Positions 50,324 through 61,400 of a stretch of 64,000 nucleotides of DNA are shown in pieces. Source of the DNA: Strigops habroptila (Eukaryota > Chordata > Aves > Psittaciformes > Psittacidae); NCBI RefSeq assembly GCF_004027225.2, contig NC_044277.2:29402995-29466994 (forward strand), given 5' to 3'. A program made the position numbers and the translations under genes. Each line of letters opens with the position of its first letter. Position 1 is the stretch's first letter. Below the pieces are notes generated by a model. The model was given only the letters and a program-made list of their open reading frames with translations. It ran no database searches and had not been told where the DNA came from.

Positions 50324-51447
50324 GTAAGTGTCACTGAAACTCCTTGGTGATTGTGGAGCTGTGGATGTGGAGAAAAGACAGAAGTGGACTCAGGGCAACC
50401 TGTGTTTTAGTTACTGGTAAAGTGTTGAAGGTGCTTAGATGACATCTTTTTAAGTGCTGTGGAAATGGTTCCTCTGCCTAATGATCTGAGGATAAAAAAG
50501 GGGCTTCCTGCACTTCTTACAGGAGGATGCCTTTAACTACGGGACTAACAGCTAGCTAACCTGCACAAACAGCTAGCACAACATACCTTGTGTTATGTAT
50601 CCAAAATGGTCAAGGCTCTTATTTCCATGTCTTCCAAAGGACTAGTATTCTACACAGGAGAACAGCTTGGGATGTTTCTCTTATTTCTGGCATAAAATAC
50701 ACAAAGCCTTTGTACCTTAATTTAGAATTTACTCACAAAAGCCTCAAGTGCCAGAAACAACCATTATTAGCTTCTCCAGGTAAAAACTCACTTTGACTAA
50801 TACCTGTAACTGGAACCAGATTTGACTGTTCTCATGGGTGCACTGGGCTGATGAGAAGCAGGCAAGTGATAGCATGGGGAACTAGACGTTCTCTTGAAAA
50901 CTAATTGACATTAACATTCCTGCCATTTCCACAGGGATATAATGTAGAGGGAAAAGGCAAACACATTACCTGAAGAAAGTAAAATAGTTGCTGTGCTTCA
51001 CTAAAGATTTTGGGAATTGCTGTTGAGACTGAAAATTCTTCTGTGTTCTTTTGAGGTTCAGTGTTCTTTTTTTAAGCAATACAGAAGCAAGTTTTAACTC
51101 CGAACCTTTCAAAGCCTAAATGGCTTGAAAGGCTGCAAACCTATATCCATTTTTAACTGAGGGCATGTCAACCTTCAGACTCCTTGGAATGAGGGCTGCT
51201 GCTTCATGCTGTGTGCATCAAGAAGGCGGAGGGAAACTGCTATGTTAATCTGCTGCTGGTGGTGGTTTTCCACATGATACTTAAAAACTTGTCTTTAGAG
51301 TACTGCGGAGGTAGCTCCATCCTGGAAAAGCTGCTCTGCTGAAAAGTTATTAAACTTCCTCCTGCAGAGGTACTGGCTTATACAGCTCAGCATGTTTGGC
51401 ATGTCAAGTAACTGCAGTTTTATGTTGAGGCGCTCTCTGTGTTCTAG
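50324..51447. other. last TPD52 intron
   Basis: No supported exon or repeat between exon 5 and the terminal exon. Confidence 0.6.
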
Positions 51448-51564
51448 TCTAAAGTTGGAGGAAGACAACCTGCCGGGGGAGACTTTGGAGAAGTTCTCAA
51501 CTCTGCTGCCAATGCCAGTGCCACAGAAACTATCGCAGAACAAACACAGGAGGAGACCCACTGA
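51448..51564 (+). CDS. TPD52: TPD52 last coding exon
   Basis: After acceptor GTGTTCTAG the exon reads SKVGGRQPAGGDFGEVLNSA, then ANASATETIAEQTQEETH and stop TGA. Human TPD52 ends SKVGGTKPAGGDFGEVLNSAANASATTTEPLPEKTQESL, so the first part is conserved and the last dozen residues have diverged, as is normal for this unstructured tail. The same exon continues as the 3'UTR. Confidence 0.97.
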   Translation, partial: SKVGGRQPAGGDFGEVLNSAANASATETIAEQTQEETH

Positions 51565-51872
51565 GATTCCTGCTGCTGTCCTGCTACCACTGCCAGATGC
51601 TGCAAGCAGAAACTAAGCACACTTGTAACATTCTTTGCGCTCTTTCCACCAGATGTGCTTTTATTTAGCACGTAGCTGTTTTACCAGGTTAACTGATACC
51701 AAGCTTTTTCGTGGGTTCAAAATATTTTTGAAACTAAAATACGCTGTTTGGGGTTTTGTGTGGGAAGGGGAATTTTTATGCCTTTCAAGCGTTTAAAGGA
51801 CTTATCTGTAATTTGAAGGCAACCTTTAAAATATAGCAATGAAAAAACCCTCTTTTGAGAAGTTAATTATAT

Positions 51873-51880
51873 TGTACATA
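51873..51880 (+). promoter_or_regulatory. Pumilio-type element (TGTACATA) in the 3'UTR
   Basis: The octamer TGTACATA matches the UGUAnAUA motif bound by PUM proteins, and lies in AT-rich 3'UTR about 310 bases after the TPD52 stop. A match of this length can arise by chance, so it counts only if the site is conserved in other birds. Confidence 0.35.
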
Positions 51881-52838
51881 TACTGTGGATGTGTAATTCC
51901 TTTTGAATCTGTAACTACTTCTCAACTTAATCATTATGAATCTGCTGCTGCTGCCAAACTGAAGCTTGTGATTATTTAAGTGTTGCCTGCAGAGGACGTC
52001 AGACCAGGAGGATCACGCCCAGCTAAAGAAAGGATTTCTCCTTCTGCAGGCTTTAAATAAGTTACTCCCAGCAGGATTACACATGGGTAGAAGGTACTGT
52101 CTAACAAGCGTGTTCCTCATACAACAGATGCAGACAGGGTAATACATAACATCTAGAACTTACCCATTTGTCTGTGGATTATCGACCTAGGAAGCTTCTG
52201 ACCATCACAGGTGGAAGCAAGATGCCTAGCAGTGCTGGTTTGGTTCAGTTACAGTAATGTTTGCAGTCTTGTTTTTTGTACATGATGCTAATGTGGTAGG
52301 ATGCGCTCTGCTGAACTTCTGATCAGTTGTGAATAAGTTCATCTTAATTCACACATGGTGGCATCACACTTACACTAACAAAGCATGGACTGTAAGAATA
52401 AGCCTGAGCACGATAGTGGTTCTTTTCGAGGCAGCAAGAGAACTGCTCTCAAATGCTAATGCTGTTTCCCTCGTAGGCTGACCATTGGGAACATTTGCTA
52501 CACTGTCTTACTCTTTGTACGTGTTCAAGGCCCTGTTCCTGTTTAAGGCTCCAGAAATCTGTCGCAGCGCAGTGTAGCTCTCCTACACGATCTGTTCTCC
52601 TATAAGATCTTTCTCCTACGTGTTGCTTTAGCTGATGTACTCTTCAACTCTCTTCTATGTTGTATGTGTCTGGCACACAGCGTTGGTACGGTTAGAACTG
52701 GAAACAAGTTTTGAAAACAGTTGTGTGAAATTCATGAAACTTTTAACCTGCCACAAAGGTCTGGAGGAAAAAAAGTTGGCTCCTGACAACCTTGTGTGTC
52801 AGATGTAGTAACTATGCTTAATTACATGTGAGAAGCTT

Positions 52839-52844
52839 AATAAA
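52839..52844 (+). terminator. TPD52: polyadenylation signal of TPD52
   Basis: A canonical AATAAA is followed within 10-35 bases by GT-rich DNA (ATGTATGTGAGG, then TTCCTGTG), the expected downstream element. It is the clearest signal between the TPD52 stop and the next CpG island. Confidence 0.75.
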
Positions 52845-52860
52845 AACATGTATGTGAGGA

Positions 52861-53229
52861 ATGTATTTTCCTGTGACTATGGAGGATTACTGATGTTTTT
52901 ATTTCTAATCCAAACAGTCCTTTTGAGTTTGGTTTCAAAGTAGCACTGACAGCTACTAGTCAGTGCGGGAATCTATGTAGAGGAGCCTGGTGTTCCTACA
53001 GGCTAAGCCTGGATTGACTTCTAGTGCCTTACATAAAATTAAACTGCCCTGGTTACGTTGGGAAGCTGAGGAAATGGGCCGAGGTGCACCCTCAGCCTCG
53101 GACAGCTGAGAACGGAGAACCGATGACACAGCGGGAGTGGAGCTCAGCACCAGGTAGAGCAGGTCCTTCCGGAACACGATCCTTCTTGACGGGTTCCGTT
53201 TCACTGATTTAACTGATGAACAAACACGT
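52861..53229. other. short intergenic gap between TPD52 and the MRPS28-like gene
   Basis: Less than 0.4 kb separates the estimated TPD52 cleavage site from the next CpG island. No feature was seen in it. Confidence 0.6.
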
Positions 53230-53611
53230 AGCCCAGAGCTGGGCCACTTCTCTAAGGCCGCGCGGCTGCATCGCTGGGTCTGCGCCCTGCTACACTCGGC
53301 TTTGCAGCTGCACCCGCGGGTGTAAGCACCCTTGGGGTGGCTGTTCCCGTTGAAGTTTCACCGCCGCCACGCCGTTCCCGAGCAGGGATGCCGCCGGCCG
53401 CGGCCGCCGGACCGGCTCCTCCAGCCAAGACGCAGCTGCCGGCCTCGGTCCGCCCCCCCCGCTAGCCTGGATCGGCGCTGTCCGCCTGGCCGGGCACACG
53501 GCGGCTTTCCCCGCGCTGCCCCGCGGCCGGCCGGGGCTGTCCCGCAGCGGGAGCGCCACGGCCTCCCTCAGGCGAGATGGCGGCCGCCCGCTCTGCCCCA
53601 GCCGAGCCTGA

Positions 53612-53623
53612 TGCGCCTGCGCC
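53612..53623 (+). promoter_or_regulatory. NRF1-like site
   Basis: TGCGCCTGCGCC differs from the NRF1 consensus YGCGCMYGCGCR only in its last base and sits about 60 bases before the start codon. NRF1 controls many nuclear genes for mitochondrial ribosome and respiratory proteins, which agrees with the predicted identity of the gene. Confidence 0.45.
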
Positions 53624-53684
53624 CGCCGCGCGCCACGCGTAGCGCAGGGTCAGGGTTCGCGCTCCGCCCCGCGCGCGGGCAGTC

Positions 53685-53811
53685 ATGGCGGCGCGGAGCG
53701 GGATGCTGTGGGCTGCGCGGGCCGTGAGGCGCTGCAGCGGTGCCCCCCCCCCGCCCGCAGCAGGCGGCGGAGCGGCCGAGCACCGAGACCGCGGCCCCCG
53801 GCCCTCGGCAG
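53685..53811 (+). CDS. MRPS28: first coding exon of a mitochondrial protein gene, probably MRPS28 (partial)
   Basis: The exon starts at an ATG in good context (G at -3, G at +4) and reads MAARSGMLWAARAVRRCSGA, then a Pro/Ala/Gly-rich stretch ending ...RPSAG, with donor CAG/GTGAGG. The 42 codons plus one base end in phase 1. The first 18 residues are Arg-rich with no acidic residues, so they could form an amphipathic helix typical of mitochondrial import signals. MRPS28 (small mitoribosomal subunit) lies directly downstream of TPD52 in the same orientation in human, and that synteny is the main basis for the name. The presequence itself is too variable to identify the gene. The conserved downstream exons were sought in the remaining 10 kb and not found; the human gene also has very long introns. 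If synteny is broken, it is some other mitochondrial protein. Confidence 0.65.
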
Positions 53812-54046
53812 GTGAGGGCGCGGTGGGGAGGCCGGGTCGAGCAGGGCAGTGTCCGGGGCGGTTCTGGCTCCGCTGCCCCTGGGGGGCCGCCCCGGCAGCG
53901 CTCCCCCGCGGGCCTGCTGCCGCTTGCCTGTGCCCCTCGGCCGGTGCGGCGGCGTGCTGCCCCGCTGCTTCGCTTTGACCTTCCTGAAACGCCGTCCCCC
54001 TGCCCAGCCCTTTGCCCGCGTCCCTGCCTGTTGCGTGTGTATGTCC

Positions 54047-54210
54047 CCTGCCCAGAGCAGCTGCGGCTGCCCCATCCCTGGCCGTGCTCAAGGCCAGGCT
54101 GGACGGGGCTTGGAGCAAGCTGGTCTAGTGGAAGGTGTCCCTGCCCATGGCAGGGGGTTGGAACTGGATGAGCTTTAAGGTCCCTTCCAACCCAAACCAT
54201 TCTGTGATTC
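54047..54210 (+). mobile_element. CR1 LINE fragment, 3' end, in the first intron of the MRPS28-like gene
   Basis: The sequence CCCAGAGCAGCTGCGGCTGC, GTGCTCAAGGCCAGGCTGGA and GTGTCCCTGCCCATGGCAGG leads to AACCATTCTGTGATTC. It is a forward 3' CR1 end, starting about 235 bases beyond the first exon donor and reaching the edge of the CpG island. Confidence 0.92.
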
Positions 54211-57200
54211 GCACCACTTCATCCTCCCTAGTGACTGTCCTGCAGAAATGTTGACGGTTCTTATGCCCTTTTGTTTTTAACCTACTCCTACAAAAGTCTA
54301 ATATAGAAAGTGTACAAGTATTTTTGGGTGTGTAGAATGCAAGGTACAGCTCTCTGGGCAAAACTGTATTCAGGCTTTTACAGGCAGGCAGGGAAGATGT
54401 GGAAAATCTTTAGCTAAAAGTATTTTAGCAGGTCAAATCAAAGACCAGTTAGGCCAGTACTTTACAGATTTGTAGTGGAAATATGAAGGCTGGTGTGAAG
54501 GAAACACCTGTGGAAATGCAGGTGTATGAAAGTGTCAAAAGAAATAGCAGGACAGGGGTAGAAAGAATCTATGTTAGTGTGGGAAAATGCAGTTCTCCAG
54601 GAAGCTGTTCTTGGGAGTGAAACTGAGGGCGGTGCTGCTGTTGTCAAGGCCTGCACTCTGATAACCTGCAGCACAGATGATTCACCGAGAGCGGACCCTG
54701 CTTCTGAACCACAACAGGAGGACAACAGGCATGTGTTGTATTTTATGTGCCATTTGTTTTCCTGTTACACCATTATGAAAACAAACATGGAAACATAGAC
54801 AGCGAGCAGCAGCCTGCTGTTTATTGAGGCTGCACTAGGTGAGATTCCGGAGCAAAGGAGCACCCTGTAAACAACTGTTGATCCTGAAGGGTGTAAAACA
54901 TTTGTCCAGAACCAAGTTCATCATTGCCAAAAGGAAGAATCTCGGAGGTGTGGTGAGGCTTGATAGCTGCCATCCTTCGTCCTCAGTGCTGTACTGGAGT
55001 GCTCTTGTCCTGTACCGCTTTGGTTATGTGTCTGTGGGTATGAGAATGTGAGTGAATGGAACTTGGGAAAGAATGAGTATGAGTGTTAAAGTGAACGTAG
55101 AGGTTTTGTGAACCATTGCTTTCTCTGGCTGTTGCGCTGATTTTTGTCATGCTGATATTCCCCACAGTGTCTGTTGTGACAGTGGCTGTAGGTGACGTCC
55201 AGGGAAGCAGAAAAAAGCACTGTGTGTGTTTGTACTAATGTATCGCAGAATATCTCTTCCAGGCTGAAAGCCCCCGAGCTCTGATTTTTTCTCAGTTGGA
55301 AGTGATTCCATGCTGCTCTTCATCCTTGTCACTCTTCCTTTTCTAACTTTTCCAATTCTGTTTGATCACATTAGGGGCTGGAACTACTTGGAGTGTGGTA
55401 GGCTATGGAGATAAATGCTGTGAATTAATATTGCAGAACTGGTTTAGTACTGGGAGTATAGACAAGAAATGCCTCTGTCATTGAATCCAGGACCTGATAT
55501 CCAAAATTACTGCGTGATCTGTACCTCTTTGTTTTCCATTGAATATCTGCACTAGCAAGGCTGGCTGTGCAAAAAGCAAAGGTCTGCCTAGCCCAGGGTG
55601 CTGGCCCAGGCGGTGTCCAAGGGTGATGTCCATGGTAGAGTTTAGGAAGGGATGCACTTGCTTTAGGTGTGGAAGATGCTGAATGCTACTTCAAGTATTG
55701 GAGGGGTTGATTTTTCTTTTTCTTTCCATTGAAGTAAGAAGCCAGAAATCTTCTCTTTTCTCTTTCTATCAATAAATAGTCATCAAGCCTTTAAAGTTAC
55801 ATAACTGAAATGTTACACAGTATCCACAACATCATTTCCAAGTGGAATTACGTGCACAAGTATAAACAATGCAATATAGAAATCAAACTAGAAGCGTAGA
55901 GTGAAGAGCTGGCCTACAACTCTGGATTTCTCAACACTCTGCTGAGTTACTCTCTCAAAAAGAGGAAGAGCAATAGTTTGCTTTGCAGTGTCACGTGATG
56001 TTAAAAGCATAACAACGAGATGAAGTAAGATTATCGTGAGTCTACCTTCATGCTGTTCTTAGCCCAGCTAGCAAAGACCGCGGTGAGCCCATGTGTGATT
56101 GATGATTATTCAATTACAGCTCTTTTGAGAGTGTGCAGAAGAGGGAAATGAAAGGGCTCTGACTTGTAGTGTAATCTGTGGGTTCTGTGTAGTTTCCTTG
56201 AAATCACCTTTTCACCATTTTTAACTGATTTTAAATTGCTAGGAATTATGTTAGTTGGTAAATAAATTTTCCACAGCAACCCTGATGCTAATGTGGGATT
56301 ACTCAGCATAAAGCTGGGTGGTATTTATGGGAGGATGTACTGGATGCTGCTGGAAAAATTCAAAACATTAGAAGACCTTGTGAGGAAATCCCTCTACTAA
56401 GGGAAGCAACGCGCTCTCCTCAGGAGGGCATGCGATGGCTCCAGCTGCAGTCTCTTCCTACATCTGCAGGATCTGCTCTTCCAAGCAGGTGGAATGTGGC
56501 CTTGCTCATCCCTTGCCTGAGTTGCAGCCAGAGGAAAGCTTCTGCTTGTTATCTGCTGGCAAAGAGACAGGTACAAAGTGTTACCTGGCTTTTGGTTACT
56601 TGTATCTGAAAGAGCACAGAGATGTTATTTGGGTCCTTATGTTTCTGTTTCTTTTGACCATGCTTCATAGGTACCTTAATAGTGCTCTCTGCCATGTTGG
56701 TAATTTCTTAGAGTTTTGTTCTTTTGTTACTGTTTTGCAAATAGGGAAACTTACAGAGCGGGCACTTAAATATTGCGTAGAATTGTTAAAAAGTTAGCAG
56801 CTTGGTAAGCAAAGTATTCTGATAAATCCACATGATATTTAACTTTGTCTACCACCGGCAGCTGCTTACTGCCTTCTTTTTGGTCTGTGTTTTTATAACG
56901 TCTTAAGTTTTGCTTTCTAAGCTGAACAAAAAAAGAAAGACATGTTTAAAGTTCTTTTTTCTCTGTGGAATTGCTTAAACCTTTCAGAAGGGCAGGAAAT
57001 ACTTTAGGTGTTACCTTTATTTGCAGACTGAAGCTGCCTGCTGAGCAAAATGGGAAAACTTGCATTTTAGGAAGGACCTAATGATTTTTATTGGTACAGG
57101 TAGAGAAATGGTTTTTGAACTACGTTCATAGCGAAGTTACCAACATTTGAAGAAAATGTAAGAATGAAGTAACTAATTAAGAATAAATGGCATATTTTTG

Positions 57201-58033
57201 TGCACTGTGAACTAAATAGTCTAAAAATGCTTTAAAATATAAGTGGTAAATGTCTCAAATGTATTTTCAGGTAGAAGTGGGTTATCACTATGCTAGCTTT
57301 ACTGCTGGTCTGCAATATCTATCATGGTGTGATAAACTTCTCTTCTGGTACCTTTTCACTCTGTAGTAACAGGCACAAACCATCAAGTGGGTGCTGGAGC
57401 TCAGTGACGTGAGGGAAACGTGGTCTTTGTTGAGCAGCAGAGATGTCCGGCCTGCAGGGATGCTGCACTCGCGTTTGAGTGCACCTCCGCGCCCGGCACA
57501 GCAGAGGGCATTGCTTGTTTCTAGATGTCGCAGGAAAAGTAGCACGTTTCAGGAATTTCCCATTTAGTTCCTTGAATACTGTCTTGTAAGGGAAAGCATT
57601 CATTAAGAAGAAATGTAACTGACTTTGTCCAAAGTTCAGATGGAAGGGACTGGGTTGGTATCAATACATCATAGTAAGTAATTTCTGAAATAGATTAGAA
57701 ATTATTCTTCCGGAAATGTCTGTATTTTTAAATTTAGTCAGCCACAGGTTCTTTCTTGAAAGGGTTCGGGGATTCAGAAGTTTCAGTCCATGTATTTAAA
57801 TTTCATGTCACTATTTAAACAAATAAAATATCAATATTCAGAGAGAGCAAATACAAGCTATTTTAATAGGTGATATAAAGAGTTGCCTTATCTATGTATG
57901 TTTTAGGGGAGGATTAAACACTGAAACACAAATGTGAGAATTTTGGAAGAAGTATTGCACTTTGTTCTGAAAGCTACATGGATATACTTTATAAAGGATT
58001 TGTATCTGTCTTGCTTGTGCAGTATCTTGGCAA
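54211..58033. other. intron of the MRPS28-like gene, first part
   Basis: No MRPS28 exon or other gene was recognised. The 120-codon frame at 56435 has no recognisable homology. Confidence 0.5.
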
Positions 58034-58443
58034 CTGTATGAAGACAGGCTGAGAGAGTTGGGGCTGTTTTGCCTGGAGAAGAGAAGGCTGCGTGGTGACC
58101 TCAAAGCAGCCTTCCAGTATCTGAAGGGGGCCTATAAGAATGCTGGGGAGGGACTCTTCATCAGGGACTGTAGCGATAGGACAAGGGGTAATGGCTTCAA
58201 ACTGAAACAGGGGAAGTTTAGATTAGATATAAGGAAGAAGTTCTTTACAGTGAGGGTGGTGAAGCACCGGAATGGGTTGCCCAGGGAGGTTGTGAATGCT
58301 CCATCCCTGGCAGTGTTCAAGGCCAGGTTGGACAGAGCCTTGTGTGACATGGTTTAGTGTGAGGTGTCCCTGCCCATGGCAGGGTGGTTGGAACTAGATG
58401 ATCTTAAGGTCCTTTCCAACCCTAACTATTCTATGATTCTATG
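58034..58443 (+). mobile_element. CR1 LINE fragment, young-looking copy C (inverted relative to A and B)
   Basis: The forward-strand frame includes [20 protein letters not shown] and [20 protein letters not shown], followed by the 3' tail ending ATTCTATGATTCTATGA. It belongs to the same subfamily as copies A and B but lies on the opposite strand and is shorter at its 5' end. Confidence 0.96.
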
Positions 58444-61400
58444 AACCTCAGTTTAAAATCATGTGTAACACTGGATGTTTTGAAATCAAACATTAAAAAA
58501 AACCCAAATTATTTTAAATTTAATTGTTGATGGGAAATATTTCTCCCAATGTATCTTCCCAGCTAAGTTAACATTTAGAAGATGATTTTACTGAAGTTGT
58601 AGTTATTTGAGAACAAAAATACTTATATTTTGTGCACTTTTCACTTGTAATTTTCATAGTATAATATTTCTGAGGACAAACACCTATAACCTTTGTGTGG
58701 ATGGAGTGCTTTTCCAGTGTTGTTGAATAACTTGAAACATTTTTTGTTTTGGTGACAGATATAACATTTTATAAAACCTATATGCCAAGGACAGAGGTTA
58801 CTCTTTTAGGCAGATTACCTTCTGGCCAGCATTCAGGTACTGAAAACTGCTGATTAACTGAGAGTCAGACTTCCCAGTTGTGGGATTTGCGGGAGCTGGA
58901 ATGAGTTTTCTTTAGCTGGAAGTTTCTCTTGGCTTACTTTGCCAGCTTGTATGGCAGCATTTGAGAAACTTAGGATATGTCTGCTCCCACTACGCTGTGG
59001 ACACATGCTGGTGCTTTCAGGTTGATGCTAAATAAGGACTGTATCACAGGCTTCTCAGCATCCTCTCAGCTGGATCTGCTCGAAATCCTGGTTGCATTAT
59101 AGTGGGAATGAGCCTGTTTGTCCCTCATTTGACCTCTGTGAAGGAGCAGTTCTAACTTGTGAATGCTCTGGCTGAGACACCAGAACTTGGCTTTTCTGGC
59201 TTGGTTCGTCCCGGCTGTGGGCACAGCTGGGCCTGACAGGTGACCTCCTTTGCATAAGATAGAAGTGCTTGCATGGCAGGATTTTGTAAAACTCACATGG
59301 TGTTGGAGCAATACTGAAGTAGATAGGTCTTCCACTGTTGTGGGGCGGCAAGGGCATAATGCATGCAAACCCCTTTGGAGGATGTAATTATAGTAAGATT
59401 GTACATGGTTGTGATAGGCAGTGGTGACTCAGGAACACAAACCCGTGTGGGAAGACCCTGAGCACCTTACACAGCTGTGTCCTTGGCTGGCATGAGGAAG
59501 ACCACAGTGCTGGAGGAGCAGTGGGTTGCAGTTGTCTTCTGGAACTCACTCCTTCAGAAAGCTCCGGGTGGGCAAGTGGTTGCTTTGGCATTGCAGGAGG
59601 TCTGTGAGTGGTAGACATTATGCGATATGCCTTGAATGACTGGCTGTCAGGGTAGAATCCCAGAATTCAAACTATCTTGGGACTAGCAGGATCCTGGAGA
59701 AAAGCAAGTTGAATGTCAGCTGCCCACTCTTGATTGGCTACATGTTATATATCTGTAAGAAGGTGCATGGAACTGTAATGTAAAGGTTAAAAAGGAATTG
59801 AAATACTTCCTAGTGGTTAATGTTATCAACAGGATATTTACATCCACTGTTGCTGTGGGTTGCTCTCCTCCTATGACTATTGAAACAGCAACCTGTCCTC
59901 CAGGAGCCTGCAAAAAAAGGGCCTGGAAGAGCAGAGCGGTGATAATTGGAGAAGCTGTCAGGCTGGAGATAAGACAGTGCTGTTGTATGGGGTTGCCAGT
60001 GTCCCATTTCAGCACAGCCACCCTGTACAGCAATCTAAAACGTGAGGACGTGGACATACGATTGCTCTGTGTGTGTTTATTTGGCACAGTTTTCTTTTTG
60101 AAGTAATCCGTGCAGTAGGTTCACCCACTTTCCCTGGTTTAGAGACTAGGTGGTTTCTGTTCAGAATTGCACTGGAGGGTTCGACATTATATTATAGCAG
60201 GGAAGAAATGCAAAACAGACAGTGTCCTGATTTTTTGCTACAAAATAGTCCTTAAAAGAAAGCTATAGACAAATACTGATTTTTTAAATTGTGTATAGAA
60301 GTTACTTAAATTCAAGAAAAATAGGCAGCTTTAGCGTGACCAAATCATGCACTATTTTATGTTAGGAAATATATTCTTAGCTCAGCATTGTTTAGCAAAT
60401 GAGCCTTCTGGCTAGTCAACAGCGTATTTTCAAAGCTGCATTTGAAATTCTTTATGGAAGTCTTGTTTGGCAGTTTCTGCACTGTGTATTGAATCGAAAT
60501 GTGAAGATAACTGGAAAACCTTCTTTTTACTACAAACACAAAGAAATTGGTGTGGAGTCAACCAGTGCAGCAGGTTGTACATTTATAAGATATGTTGGGT
60601 AAGCCCTGATTGTTTGGGTAGCATTATAGTGTGCTAGCACTAGGAGTTTGCTGCTTTCTGGTGTTTTACATGGGCAATTGGTTGATGAAGTTTCAAAAAA
60701 GGGTCTAGAAGCAGCTGTAGATCCATCTATGATGTCCTTCCCTCCCCAGATATACTCTGTTGTTTTATGCTATTCCTCCTAAGCACAGTTGTGTAAAGTC
60801 ACAGGAAAAAGAGGTATAGTTTTAAATTTTAGTCATGTATGTCACTGTATGTAACATCAGAAAATTCAGACTCAAAAAAAATAGAGTATGCCTTTGACCC
60901 TTCTGATAAGGGGCAGGTATAGCCACAGCTGACTAAAAATGTCACCTGTCTTTGGGCAACTTCTAGGCAATACTGTAATATGTGTCATAGTTGTTATTAC
61001 TGTAAATACTTATACTCTTTCATGAGTTTGAAGAACAGTTCATGTGCTGCATCTTGATGATAAGTCTAAGATATATCCATCTTCAAATAGAAAAAAGCTG
61101 CAGATAGCCTTAACAGCAACATAAAGAGATTTCTAGACAACAAAGAAGTTCTGACATTAAAAGTACAACTGAGGAAAGTCTGTTGAATATTATGACAGAT
61201 GCTATTCCTGTGATCTCCCTTTGGGTTGTTTTTGTTTTTTTTTGAGGTCTGCATGACCCTACTTGAACACTGTAATTATGGGAGACAAAGGTTGCTTTCA
61301 CCATGGTGTTTCACTGATTAAGTGCTGCATGCATTTGGTTAATTGTTATTTGCATCTCTTTTAAAGATGTGCTTAGTTCACAATATTGCATTGTTCATTA

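Larger units (their letters stand above)
12954..52860 (+). other. TPD52: TPD52 gene (coding start of first exon to estimated poly(A) site)
   Basis: This is the whole transcription unit of tumour protein D52, a small cytosolic coiled-coil protein. The family (TPD52, TPD52L1, TPD52L2) forms homo- and heteromers and is linked to vesicle trafficking, lipid-droplet storage and cell proliferation. Joining first exon 12954-12975 to the five core exons gives 552 coding bases, or 184 residues, with every GT..AG junction in phase. The product has an acidic N-terminus, then a coiled coil from about residue 27 to 72, then a conserved NSPTFKSFEEKVENLK block, then a Gly/Ala-rich tail. I identified it by recalling the family sequence, which matches almost residue for residue in exon 3. 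Starting from the 35.0 kb exon gives 218 or 227 residues, and the two cassette exons add 23. The 3' end is estimated from the AATAAA at 52839. The upstream UTR is not included. Confidence 0.95.
51565..52860 (+). other. TPD52: TPD52 3' untranslated region
   Basis: About 1.3 kb of AT-rich, non-coding sequence follows the stop codon without any convincing splice acceptor, and leads to an AATAAA followed by GT-rich sequence. The cleavage point is estimated as 15-20 bases after the signal. The UTR contains one perfect Pumilio-type octamer at 51873. Confidence 0.75.
53230..53960. promoter_or_regulatory. MRPS28: CpG island and promoter of the MRPS28-like gene
   Basis: Base composition switches sharply to G+C with many CpGs. 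The region spans the first exon at 53685. Two motifs typical of nuclear genes for mitochondrial proteins are visible: an NRF1-like TGCGCCTGCGCC (one mismatch to the consensus) at 53612-53623, and a YY1-like GAGATGGCGGCC around 53574-53585. There is no TATA box. The YY1 site contains an ATG that opens a 21-codon upstream frame ending at 53642, which would be an uORF if transcribed. Open frames of up to 218 codons on the opposite strand here look like composition artefacts. Confidence 0.75.

Noticed and set aside
53462-54200. Long minus-strand frames (218 and 210 codons) over the second CpG island
   Set aside because: They are composition artefacts of GC-rich DNA, are antisense to the recognised first exon, and run into a CR1 fragment.
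54571-54798. Frame LQEAVLGSETEGGAAVVKAC... considered as a second MRPS28 exon
   Set aside because: It does not match the conserved S28 sequence I expect after the presequence and lacks a clear acceptor in the right phase.
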